Source: Micromonospora sp. RP3T
GTDB taxonomy: Bacteria; Actinomycetota; Actinomycetes; Mycobacteriales; Micromonosporaceae
DNA: 64,000 bases
Direction: 5' to 3'
Assembly (NCBI RefSeq): GCF_003027925.1
Contig: NZ_PYPS01000033.1
Span: 27,878 to 91,877 of the forward strand
Shown piece by piece: positions 25,839 to 33,033 of the stretch. The position numbers and the translations under genes were made by a program. How positions within the stretch are numbered: position 1 is the stretch's first letter; the number at the start of each line of letters is the position of its first letter. The notes beneath the pieces are model-generated. The model was not told the DNA's origin. It worked only from the letters and a program-made list of their open reading frames with translations, and did no database searches.

Positions 25839-26024
25839 ATGTTGTCGGTTGAGCGCTCCTCGCGTGGCAACGAGCAGGGCTCTTCCCCCGGTCGGGGCGG
25901 GTGTCGGAGCTGGAAGGGACACGCCCGCCCCGGCCACCTTCCACGGCAGCGATCCGGCTGCCCTGACGGAGAGGTGGTCCTCATCGTGCCGAGGCTCCTC
26001 CGCCCGACCCGGGTGCTGCGATGA
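25839..26024 (+). CDS. Possible small protein (61 residues), divergent from GntR
   Basis: An open frame from ATG 25839 to TGA 26022-26024. The protein is Arg/Gly/Pro-rich in its first two thirds and ends with GEVVLIVPRLLRPTRVLR. The stop overlaps the next ATG as ATGA, which is the main argument that it is translated. No family is recognised. The frame is open further upstream to 25734, but that part crosses the promoter region. It could also be an untranslated leader. Confidence 0.45.
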   Translation: MLSVERSSRGNEQGSSPGRGGCRSWKGHARPGHLPRQRSGCPDGEVVLIVPRLLRPTRVLR

Positions 26025-26275
26025 GCGCCGTGACCGACCGCGAGCGGTACGTCGTACACCTGACCGTGGCCGCCGACGACCTGCCGGCGGCGCGGCTGCT
26101 GGCCCGCGCGATCGGCCGGTCGCTGGCGTTCCTGCCCGAGCTGGTGCTCGGCGAGACGACGGTGTCCGAGGAGGGCGCGCCGGACGCGCAGCACCAGGTC
26201 TTCTGCGACCGGCGGCTCGGTGGGCGACGCCGCTGCGTCCGGCGGGTGGACCATCCCGACGGCTGCACGTCCTGA
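26021..26275 (+). CDS. Small hypothetical protein (84 residues)
   Basis: An 84-residue protein, RYVVHLTVAADDLPAARLLA in the N-terminal third, with a Cys and a basic segment near the C-terminus (FCDRRLGGRRRCVRRVDH). The N-terminal part looks like a small beta-alpha-beta domain. It overlaps the preceding small ORF (ATGA) and is followed by a clear terminator hairpin, which supports a real transcription unit. No known family. Probably under the divergent GntR regulator. Confidence 0.65.
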   Translation: MSAVTDRERYVVHLTVAADDLPAARLLARAIGRSLAFLPELVLGETTVSEEGAPDAQHQVFCDRRLGGRRRCVRRVDHPDGCTS

Positions 26276-26293
26276 CCCGGTGGTCCCCGGCAC

Positions 26294-26336
26294 GGCTCGG
26301 GCCGGTCACCCTTGTGCGGGGCGACCGGCCCGAGCC
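26294..26336 (+). terminator. Terminator hairpin after the small-ORF pair
   Basis: GGCTCGGGCCGGTC (26294-26307) is perfectly complementary to GACCGGCCCGAGCC (26323-26336), a 14-base stem with a 15-base loop. It lies 18 bases after the stop of the 84-residue ORF. No T-tract follows, as is common in high-GC actinobacteria. Confidence 0.75.
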
Positions 26337-26353
26337 GATGCGCGTGGTGCGGA

Positions 26354-26410
26354 GGTGTGAAGCGGGGGCCCCGCCTATACCGGAGGCGTTAACAAGGGGC
26401 CCCGCCTTAC
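26354..26410. repeat. Micromonospora-type hairpin repeat, copy 4
   Basis: GCGGGGGCCCCGC and GGGGCCCCGC arms flank CTATACCGGAGGCGTTAACA; borders are GGTGTGAAG and CCTTAC. The right border supplies the TAA stop codon (26407-26409, minus strand) of the DUF1416 gene. Confidence 0.85.
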
Positions 26411-26739
26411 GCCTTCACGGTGATGGTGACCTCGTTGATGCCGCGGGCGGCCGTCACGGCCGTGTCGCCGTTGCCGTGCCGGGAGAGCGCCCGCAGCGTC
26501 CACGAGCCCGGCGCGGCGAAGAACCGGAACTGACCGGCCGGGGACGTCACCACCTCGGCGGTGAACTCGCCCGTCGAGTCGAGCAGCCGGACGTACGCGC
26601 CCGGCACCGCCTCGCCGGACTCGGCCAGCACCTGCCCGGTGATGACGGTTTCCTTCTCCAGGTCGAGGCTGGCCGGGAGCGGGGCGGCCTGGTCCGGCGC
26701 GGCGCAACCGGCAGCGGTCGGAGCGGTGGGAGCGGTCAT
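26407..26739 (-). CDS. DUF1416 protein, SseC-like
   Basis: A 110-residue protein with a carboxypeptidase-regulatory-like (transthyretin-type) beta-sandwich: VITGQVLAESGEAVPGAYVRLLD, SPAGQFRFFAAPGSWTLRAL. It lies directly downstream of the rhodanese gene, as the sseC genes Rv0814c and Rv3118 lie beside cysA2 and cysA3 in M. tuberculosis. The N-terminus has one Cys (GCAAPDQ). Its role in sulfur metabolism is inferred from this conserved pairing. The stop codon lies in repeat copy 4. Confidence 0.88.
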   Translation of the reverse strand: MTAPTAPTAAGCAAPDQAAPLPASLDLEKETVITGQVLAESGEAVPGAYVRLLDSTGEFTAEVVTSPAGQFRFFAAPGSWTLRALSRHGNGDTAVTAARGINEVTITVKA

Positions 26740-26740
26740 G

Positions 26741-27589
26741 TCAGGCCTCCCCGGGCTCGTCGCCGAGCGCCACCGGCACGCCGACCAGCGAGCCGTACTC
26801 GGTCCAGGATCCGTCGTAGTTCTTCACGTTGCGGTGCCCGAGCAGTTCCTGGAGCACGAACCAGGTGTGCGAGGAGCGCTCGCCGATCCGGCAGTAGGCG
26901 ATGGTCTCCCGGCCGTCGTCCAGCCCGGCGGCGGCGTAGATCTTGCGCAGCTCGTCGTCGGACTTGAACGTGCCGTCCTCGTTGGCCGCCTTGGACCACG
27001 GCACGCTGATCGCGGTCGGCACGTGGCCGGCGCGCTGCGCCTGCTCCTGCGGCAGGTGGGCCGGGGCGAGCAGCCGGCCGGCGTACTCGTCGGGGCTGCG
27101 CACGTCGACCAGGTTCTTGGTGCCGATGGCGTCGACCACCTCGTCGCGGAACGCGCGGATCGAGGTGTCCGGCGCCTGCGCGACGTACTGCGTGGCCGGG
27201 CGGGTCACCGCGTCCTTGACCAGCGGGCGGGCGTCCAGCTCCCACTTCTTGCGACCGCCGTCGAGCAGCTTGACGTCGCGGTGGCCGTAGAGCTTGAAGT
27301 ACCAGTACGCGTACGCGGCGAACCAGTTGTTGTTGCCGCCGTAGAGGATGACGGTGTCGTCGTTGGCGATGCCCCGCTCGGAGAGCAGCTTCGCGAACTG
27401 CTCCTGGTTGACGAAGTCGCGGCGGACCTGGTCCTGGAGGTCGGTCTTCCAGTCGAGCTTGATGGCGCCGGCCAGGTGGCCGGTGTCGTAGGCCGAGGTG
27501 TCCTCGTCGACTTCGACGAAGACGACGCCCGGGGCGTCGAGGTTCTTCTCGGCCCACTCGGCCGAGACGAGTGCGGTGTCGCGACTCAT
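26741..27589 (-). CDS. sseA: Thiosulfate sulfurtransferase (rhodanese), SseA/CysA2 type
   Basis: A 282-residue tandem rhodanese. Residues 1-145 are the inactive domain and 146-282 the active domain with catalytic C233 in AYCRIGERSS. It should transfer sulfane sulfur from thiosulfate to a thiophilic acceptor such as cyanide or thiols. The CRIGERSS loop matches the actinobacterial CysA2/CysA3 proteins. The DUF1416 gene follows after 1 base. A long leader region upstream holds a Cys-rich leader peptide, so expression is probably linked to cysteine supply. Confidence 0.94.
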   Translation of the reverse strand: MSRDTALVSAEWAEKNLDAPGVVFVEVDEDTSAYDTGHLAGAIKLDWKTDLQDQVRRDFVNQEQFAKLLSERGIANDDTVILYGGNNNWFAAYAYWYFKLYGHRDVKLLDGGRKKWELDARPLVKDAVTRPATQYVAQAPDTSIRAFRDEVVDAIGTKNLVDVRSPDEYAGRLLAPAHLPQEQAQRAGHVPTAISVPWSKAANEDGTFKSDDELRKIYAAAGLDDGRETIAYCRIGERSSHTWFVLQELLGHRNVKNYDGSWTEYGSLVGVPVALGDEPGEA

Positions 27590-27752
27590 CAGATCACTCC
27601 CTGGTGAGGATGGGTGGTGAGCCTGCGCGCGGAGATCGAAGCCGGTGGTAGTCGCACCACGCGCGGGACCCTGAGCTAGGAACGGATCACGGGTACGTGC
27701 GACGGCGCCGCTGCCGGGCGTTCGGGGGGTGTAAGGAACCCTTGGTGCCGGT

Positions 27753-27767
27753 GGCCGCTAGGCGGCC
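27753..27767 (-). promoter_or_regulatory. Small hairpin between leader peptide and rhodanese gene
   Basis: GGCCGC-TAG-GCGGCC forms a 6-base stem with a 3-base loop, 17 bases after the leader-peptide stop. It may be part of an attenuator or act as a ribosome-release hairpin. The remaining 160 bases to the rhodanese start (27590-27752) show no other gene or clear motif. Confidence 0.4.
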
Positions 27768-27783
27768 GAAGACAGCCCCGCCG

Positions 27784-27861
27784 TCAGATGACGGGGCGAC
27801 ACAGGCAGGTGGCCACGCGGCACAGGTCGACCGCGCGCCGTTTGGTGAGGTGGGTCCCCAT
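27784..27861 (-). CDS. Cys-rich leader peptide (25 residues) upstream of the rhodanese gene
   Basis: ATG 27861 opens a 25-residue ORF that begins MGTHLTKRRAVDLCRVATC and has Cys at positions 14, 19 and 21, two of them TGC and one TGT. An Arg-rich start followed by DLCRV and clustered Cys codons matches the short leader peptides found upstream of sulfur genes in actinobacteria. Ribosome stalling at the Cys codons when cysteine is low would raise downstream expression. A -10-like TAGTCT (minus strand, 27870-27875) 8 bases before the ATG predicts a leaderless start. There is no Shine-Dalgarno sequence. Confidence 0.8.
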   Translation of the reverse strand: MGTHLTKRRAVDLCRVATCLCRPVI

Positions 27862-27922
27862 GGGGAGGGAGACTACCAGCCGACCCGGTCGTGGGGCACC
27901 GGGCCGACCAGCATCCGGGACG

Positions 27923-28732
27923 TCAGCGGGCGGAGTTGATCGGCACGTTCGCGGCGTCCGCGTCGACCACCAGGCCCTCCGGCCTCGGCTCCACCTTGCG
28001 GACGTTGAGCTGGAACGGCAGCTCCGGCAGCGGCACGTCGATCGAGATGCTCCGGGCGTAGTTGGCCAGCAGCGTGCGCGCCAGCGCCACGTTCGGCAGG
28101 CCCTCGGCGGTGAGGTCGCTGAAGCGCAGCGCCACCTTGCCGTCGGCCACCGTCACGGCGGCGGTGCCGTTGACGGTCAGCTTGACGCCGAGGATGTCCA
28201 CCGGGGCGGTGACCGCCAGCTTGCCGTCCCGCTCGCCGAGCGTCAGGCCGGGCCGCTTCAGCAGCTTGGCCAGGCTGTCATAGGTGACGGTGCCCCGCCC
28301 GTCGACGCGCTCGGCCACCACGTCGCCCTGGCCGGAACGGATCGTGTCCAGCGACGCGGTCACGTCGCGGGCGTCCACGTCCAGCCGCGGCACGTCGACC
28401 GTGTCGCCCTGCACGCTGCCCTTGACGTCGGTCAACTGGATGGAGATGCGCTCGTACTTTCCGGCGAGCACCTGGTTGAGGAACGGGAAGCCGCCCACCT
28501 CGACCTTGGGCGCGGCGGACTGGGCGTCCTGCTTGGCGACCTCCTGCCGCACCTGGTCGGCGATCGCCCGCTCGGCCACCCCGGCCGCCACCCGGTCGGC
28601 CACGACCAGGAGCCCGGCCAGCACCAGCAGCAGCACGAGGAAACCGATCAGCACCTTCCGACCCCGGCGACGGGGCCGGCCCTCCGCCGGGTACGCCTCT
28701 GCCACGCCGCCTCCAGTCCTCGCCGCCGTCAC
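27923..28732 (-). CDS. lmeA: DUF2993 protein, LmeA-like phospholipid-binding protein
   Basis: A 269-residue exported or membrane-anchored protein. One membrane helix lies at about residues 26-46 after a basic segment (RPRRRGRK), then a DUF2993 extracytoplasmic domain (VEGGFPFLNQVLAGKYERI-like pattern, about 77-97). In M. tuberculosis the homologue LmeA (Rv0817c) binds phosphoinositides and helps lipomannan elongation. The neighbourhood order (SseC, rhodanese, LmeA-like, GlnR-like, MshD, phosphate transport) is shared. The thiX gene found there (Rv0816c) is missing here. Confidence 0.86.
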   Translation of the reverse strand: MTAARTGGGVAEAYPAEGRPRRRGRKVLIGFLVLLLVLAGLLVVADRVAAGVAERAIADQVRQEVAKQDAQSAAPKVEVGGFPFLNQVLAGKYERISIQLTDVKGSVQGDTVDVPRLDVDARDVTASLDTIRSGQGDVVAERVDGRGTVTYDSLAKLLKRPGLTLGERDGKLAVTAPVDILGVKLTVNGTAAVTVADGKVALRFSDLTAEGLPNVALARTLLANYARSISIDVPLPELPFQLNVRKVEPRPEGLVVDADAANVPINSAR

Positions 28733-28787
28733 CGCGCCTCGCGGCGCAACCGTACTTACCCGGGGCGAGCTCCGCGCAACCGGGCGA

Positions 28788-29840
28788 TCAGAGGAAGAGC
28801 ACGCACATGGCGTACGCGGCCGGTGCGGCGAGCGCGAAGCCGCCCAGCGGCCCCTGCATGTGCCGGGCCGCCCACATGGTCGGCGGCTCGCCGGCCATCA
28901 GCCGGCCCGCCTCGGCGTACCCGACGGCGAGGTCGGCCAGCACGGCGGTGGCGGCGGTGACCACCCCGACCAGCGCGGCGCTGGTCGGGGTGAAGCCGAC
29001 CAGGTAGCTGCCGAGCACGGCGCTGGTCAGCGTGCCGAGCATGGCGCCCGCCACCACGCCGGCCGCGCCGCGCGGCACCTGGGGGGCGAGCCGGGGCCAC
29101 GGGGCCACCGCGTCGGTCAGCCGGGCCACCAGCAGGGCCACCCCGGCGGCGGTGAGGCAGACCGTGATCGCCTGGGTGCCCTTGGGGATCCGGCTGAGCA
29201 CGATGAGCGAGGCGAAGGCGACCACCCCGACCACGATGAGCAGGGTGCCGCCCAGCGAGTCGGTCACCCGGACCCGGTCCACCCGGCGGACGAGCTGGCC
29301 CAGCACGCCGAGCACCAGGCCGGCGACCGCGGCGTACCCGAGCGGAGCCAGGCCGGCGACGTCCGCCCGTACGGCGGCGACGTCGGCGATCACCGCGGTG
29401 CCGGCGCTGACCAGCGCGACGACCAGCAGCGCGGGCGGTCGCATGGCCATCGTCCAGGCGAGCACGTAGAGCAGTTGGACGCCGAAGATGATGGCCGCGA
29501 ACGGCAACCGGTGGCCCGGGCCGGCGGTCTGCGCGCCGAGCACCAGGCCGACGCCGAGCAGCGCGGCGAAGCCGGCCACGGTGAGCGCCAGCGGCCGGCG
29601 GAACTCCACCGGCGGCACCTCGTCCTCGGGCACCTCGTCGGGGGCGTCGTCGGGGCGCCGGCTCGGGCCGCCCTTGCGGAGCCGACGGGGGCCCTTGCGC
29701 TCCCGCGGCTCCCCCTCCTCCGCACCCGTCCCGGCGCGTGGGGCGGGTGGGTAGCCACGGGCCGGGCCGGACGGCCCGGAGGACGGGTCGTCGTCGGCCC
29801 ACGGTTCACGACCGGCGTCGCGCGAGGTGGAGGGAAACAC
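28788..29840 (-). CDS. Polytopic membrane protein of unknown function
   Basis: A 350-residue protein. Residues 1-82 are hydrophilic, rich in Pro, Gly, Arg and acidic residues. About nine hydrophobic segments follow from residue 84 to the end, for example LALTVAGFAALLGVGLVLGA and VAGLVLGVLGQLV. Some segments contain GTLTSAVLGSYLVGFTPTSA. No transport or enzyme motif is clear. It has no counterpart at this place in the M. tuberculosis order and lies between the lmeA-like and glnR-like genes. Start ATG 29840. Confidence 0.75.
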   Translation of the reverse strand: MFPSTSRDAGREPWADDDPSSGPSGPARGYPPAPRAGTGAEEGEPRERKGPRRLRKGGPSRRPDDAPDEVPEDEVPPVEFRRPLALTVAGFAALLGVGLVLGAQTAGPGHRLPFAAIIFGVQLLYVLAWTMAMRPPALLVVALVSAGTAVIADVAAVRADVAGLAPLGYAAVAGLVLGVLGQLVRRVDRVRVTDSLGGTLLIVVGVVAFASLIVLSRIPKGTQAITVCLTAAGVALLVARLTDAVAPWPRLAPQVPRGAAGVVAGAMLGTLTSAVLGSYLVGFTPTSAALVGVVTAATAVLADLAVGYAEAGRLMAGEPPTMWAARHMQGPLGGFALAAPAAYAMCVLFL

Positions 29841-30092
29841 GCCCCGATCGTGCCAGACCCGGGCGGCCCGGCGGAGGTCACGGTTTCGGCAACGTTAAAA
29901 CCTGCGCCGCGATCGAGGGCAGAAAGGGCAAACGGGAAAAGGCGCGAAGGTGACGGTCGGACCATCGGTTACGCTCGACCCGTTACCCCGCCCGTCAGCG
30001 ACGCCGGGACCCACGCAAGTTCACAGCGCCGCCCCCACCCGGGCGTGCCGCTGGTCGCGCGCGGCCGAAGGGCCGCCGGGACGGAGGTGATC

Positions 30093-30806
30093 GTGGAGCT
30101 CCTGCTGCTCGTGACCGCACGGGCCGGTGAGCCGTCGGCGGTGTTGCCGGCACTCGACCTGCTGCCGCATTCGGTGCGCACCGCACCCCGTGACGTCCGC
30201 ACGCTGGTCTCCGGCCCGACGCCGGACGCCGTCCTGGTGGACGCCCGCTCCGAGCTGAGCGAGGCGCGGGCCACCTGCCGGATGCTGCACGCCACCGGGC
30301 TCGGGGTGCCGCTTGTCGCGGTGGTCACCGAGGCCGGCCTGATCGCGCTGAACGCCGACTGGGGCGTGGACGACGTGATCCTCGCCGGCGCCGGCCCGGC
30401 CGAGGTGGAGGCGCGCCTGCGGCTCGCGGTCGGCCGGCTGAACAACGCCGTCGCGGGCGCCGGCGGCTCGATCCGGGCCGGCGAGCTGAACATCGACCCG
30501 GACACGTACGCCGCCAAGCTGAAGGGCCGGCCGCTCGACCTGACCTACAAGGAGTTCGAGCTGTTGAAGTTCCTCGCCCAGCACCCGGGGCGGGTGTTCA
30601 CCCGGGACCAGTTGCTGCGTGAGGTCTGGGGCTACGACTACTTCGGCGGCACCCGCACTGTCGACGTGCACGTCCGGCGGCTGCGCGCGAAGCTCGGCTC
30701 GGAGTACGAGTCGATGATCGGCACGGTCCGCCAGGTCGGCTACAAGTTCGTCGTGCCGCCGTCGCGCTCGCTGCCGGAGTCGGAGCCCGCCCCGCTGCCG
30801 GTCTGA
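30093..30806 (+). CDS. glnR: GlnR-like OmpR-family response regulator
   Basis: A 237-residue regulator. The atypical receiver domain (about 1-120) keeps D50, as in GlnR, but lacks some of the usual phosphorylation-pocket residues. The C-terminal winged helix (about 130-225) includes FTRDQLLREVWGYDYFGG and the recognition helix TVDVHVRRLRAKLG. GlnR controls nitrogen assimilation. The M. tuberculosis GlnR gene Rv0818 is next to mshD, as here. GTG 30093 is chosen with GGAGG 5 bases upstream. No partner histidine kinase gene is present, as expected for an orphan regulator. Confidence 0.9.
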   Translation: MELLLLVTARAGEPSAVLPALDLLPHSVRTAPRDVRTLVSGPTPDAVLVDARSELSEARATCRMLHATGLGVPLVAVVTEAGLIALNADWGVDDVILAGAGPAEVEARLRLAVGRLNNAVAGAGGSIRAGELNIDPDTYAAKLKGRPLDLTYKEFELLKFLAQHPGRVFTRDQLLREVWGYDYFGGTRTVDVHVRRLRAKLGSEYESMIGTVRQVGYKFVVPPSRSLPESEPAPLPV

Positions 30807-30950
30807 CCGCCACCCCTGCGGGGGGATATTTTCCCTATATGCCCCATTTGAACACTGAACCGCTCATATCCTGACTGCCGGATTGGTCAGGTTGAGGGGG
30901 GCCACGGTGCGCGCGGTGACCACGGGGGCGGCGAACGGCCGGTACCACTG

Positions 30951-31781
30951 ATGTCCGGCTCGACGCTCAGAGCGGTGGCGGTGGTGACGGCGGTGCTCAT
31001 CGGGCTGCTGGCCTCGGCGTACGCGCTGGGCCGCGGTCTGGTGCCGCAGCGGCATCCGACCGCCACCGGTGTGACCACCGCCGCCAACGCCCCGCACTAC
31101 GCCGACCAGCCGCCGGACACCGCCCGACCGAGCCCGGACGCCACCGCGAGCGCGCCGGCCGTCACCGGCGACGGCGACGGCCCGTACGGCGCCCACGTCA
31201 CCACCGGCTCGTCCCGGGTCGCGTTGACCTTCGACGACGGCCCCGACCCCCGGTGGACGCCACAGGTGCTCGCCCTGCTGAGCCAGTACGGCGTCAAGGC
31301 CACGTTCTGCGTCGTCGGCGAGAACGCGGAGAGCTACCCCGACCTGGTCCGCTCCATCGCGGCCGAGGGGCACACGCTGTGCAACCACTCCTGGAAGCAC
31401 GACGTCAACCTGGGCCGGCGCACCCCGGAGACGATCCGGGCGGACCTGACCCGCACCAACGACGCGATCCTGGCCGCCGCGCCGGGCGCCCGGATCGCGT
31501 ACTACCGTCAGCCGGGCGGCGCCTGGACCGGCACGGTGGCGTCGACCTGCGCGGAGCTGGGCCTCACGCCGCTGCACTGGAGCGTCGACCCGTCGGACTG
31601 GCGGGCGCCGGGGGCGGCGACCGTGGCGGCGCGGATCCGCGCGCAGATCGCGCCCGGCGCGATCGTGCTCATGCACGACGCGGGCGGGGACCGCTCCGGC
31701 ACGGTCGCGGCGTTGCAGCAGCTCCTGCCCGAACTGCTCGCGCGGTACGAGCTGGAACCGCTGCCCACCCGCGTCCCGTGA
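30951..31781 (+). CDS. Polysaccharide deacetylase (CE4 family), membrane-anchored
   Basis: A 276-residue protein. A membrane anchor or uncleaved signal lies at about residues 7-27, then a Pro/Ala/Thr linker to about residue 82. The NodB-type domain follows, with motif 1 TFDDGPDP (93-100) giving the catalytic base and metal Asp, motif 2 HSWKH (146-150) giving two metal His, YYRQPGG near 184 and a final LMHD near 239. It probably removes acetyl groups from peptidoglycan or another N-acetylated glycan outside the membrane. It is interposed between glnR and mshD. Confidence 0.92.
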   Translation: MSGSTLRAVAVVTAVLIGLLASAYALGRGLVPQRHPTATGVTTAANAPHYADQPPDTARPSPDATASAPAVTGDGDGPYGAHVTTGSSRVALTFDDGPDPRWTPQVLALLSQYGVKATFCVVGENAESYPDLVRSIAAEGHTLCNHSWKHDVNLGRRTPETIRADLTRTNDAILAAAPGARIAYYRQPGGAWTGTVASTCAELGLTPLHWSVDPSDWRAPGAATVAARIRAQIAPGAIVLMHDAGGDRSGTVAALQQLLPELLARYELEPLPTRVP

Positions 31782-31848
31782 CGAGCGCCACCGCACGCCG
31801 TCGCCGCTCACCGGGAACGACCGCCCGCCGGCCGCTACCGTGACGGGG

Positions 31849-32805
31849 GTGAGCAGCACCGAGCCGACCAGCGGTCCCGAATCCGAGACAGCGACCCCGA
31901 CCGGCCCTGTCGCCTCCACCGACCGGCTGACCACGGCCGAGATCGCCGACGTGCTGGCGCTGGCCGGCGCGGCCGGCGACACCGACGGCGCCGATCCGCT
32001 CGACGAGCACGTGCTGCTGCGGCTGCGCGACCCGGCGGCCCCGGCCGTGCACCTCACCGCCCGTGCCGCCGACGGCACCCTGACCGGGTACGCGCACCTG
32101 GACACCACCGCCCCGGCCGAGGGCGTCGGCGTGGAGCTGGTGGTGCACCCGGCGTACCGGCGGCGGGGCACCGGCCGGACGCTGGCCCGCGGCGTGCTGG
32201 CCGCCGCCACCGGGCCGCTGCGCGCCTGGGCGCACGGTGACCACCCGTCCGCCGCCGCGCTCGCGGTCGACCTCGGCTTCACCCGGGCCCGGGTGCTCTG
32301 GCAGCTCCGCCGCCCGCTGACCGGGGCGGTGCCCATGCCGGCCCTGCCGGAGGGTGTGGAGCTGCGCGCGTTCCGCCCCGGGGAGGACGACGAGAACTGG
32401 CTGGCGGTCAACAACGCGGCGTTCGCCCAGCATCCCGAGCAGGGCCGGTGGACGCTCGACGACCTGCGGGTACGTCTCGCCGAACCGTGGTTCGACCCGG
32501 CCGGCTTCCTGCTCGCGGTGGACGCCGCCACCGGCCGGCTGCTCGGCTTCCACTGGACCAAGGTGCACGAGCGGCCCGGCTCGGCCCGGATCGGCGAGGT
32601 CTACGTGCTCGGCGTCGACCCGTCCGTGCACCGGGGCGGGCTCGGCCGGGCGCTCACCGCCGCCGGCCTGGCCCACCTGCGCGAGCAGCGCGGGCTGGAC
32701 CGGGTGATGCTCTACGTCGACGAGAGCAACACCGGCGCCGTCTCGCTCTACGAGCGGACCGGTTTCGCCCGCTGGTCCGCGCACGTCAACTACCAGCGCG
32801 CCTGA
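31849..32805 (+). CDS. mshD: Mycothiol synthase, acetyltransferase MshD
   Basis: A 318-residue tandem GNAT enzyme that transfers acetyl from acetyl-CoA to Cys-GlcN-Ins, the last step of mycothiol synthesis. The N-terminal domain (about 30-150) keeps an RRRGTGR loop. The active C-terminal domain (about 165-318) has RGGLGRALT near 261-269 and the end LYERTGFARWSAHVNYQ, typical of MshD. The wild-type neighbour order with glnR supports it. GTG 31849 is used; GTG 31840 is an alternative. The presence of mycothiol genes is itself an actinobacterial marker. Confidence 0.92.
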   Translation: MSSTEPTSGPESETATPTGPVASTDRLTTAEIADVLALAGAAGDTDGADPLDEHVLLRLRDPAAPAVHLTARAADGTLTGYAHLDTTAPAEGVGVELVVHPAYRRRGTGRTLARGVLAAATGPLRAWAHGDHPSAAALAVDLGFTRARVLWQLRRPLTGAVPMPALPEGVELRAFRPGEDDENWLAVNNAAFAQHPEQGRWTLDDLRVRLAEPWFDPAGFLLAVDAATGRLLGFHWTKVHERPGSARIGEVYVLGVDPSVHRGGLGRALTAAGLAHLREQRGLDRVMLYVDESNTGAVSLYERTGFARWSAHVNYQRA

Positions 32806-32904
32806 ACCCGGGCGGAAAAACCGCCCTCGGCGGCGCGCAGGGGTCGCCAGTTCACGAAATGGACAGGCCCACCTCAGCGTACGGCCATCTCGCCGGCCGG
32901 ACCT

Positions 32905-32926
32905 GTTCATCCCGCGTTCACTTCCG
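32905..32926 (+). promoter_or_regulatory. PHO-box-like direct repeat upstream of pstS
   Basis: GTTCATCCCGC (32905-32915) and GTTCACTTCCG (32916-32926) are two contiguous 11-base units matching the actinomycete PHO box (GTTCAYYY pattern). They lie 108 bases upstream of pstS. PhoP binding here would induce the pst operon when phosphate is short. Confidence 0.75.
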
Positions 32927-33033
32927 ACCGGCGAACCGTCCACCTGGTCCTCCTAACTTTCACGTCAAGCCGGTCAGCGCCGGCCCCCGGAACCCCGGGC
33001 GACCTGACAAAGACGTGAAGGGAAACCCCTCAA

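Noticed and set aside
27590..27752. Second gene or riboswitch before the rhodanese start
   Set aside because: No ORF with codon bias, no conserved aptamer motif and no strong stem apart from the small hairpin at 27753-27767.
29968..29986. GTTAC repeats upstream of glnR as a GlnR box
   Set aside because: The spacing and second half do not match the GlnR a/b box well, so I did not annotate it.
28284..30092. Upstream extension of the glnR frame by about 600 codons
   Set aside because: The frame is open because of GC bias, runs antisense through two genes and lacks any family pattern.
30907..30951. 14-codon ORF (GTG start) overlapping the deacetylase ATG as TGATG
   Set aside because: No Cys or other attenuation codons and no conserved look; chance overlap in GC-rich DNA is likely.
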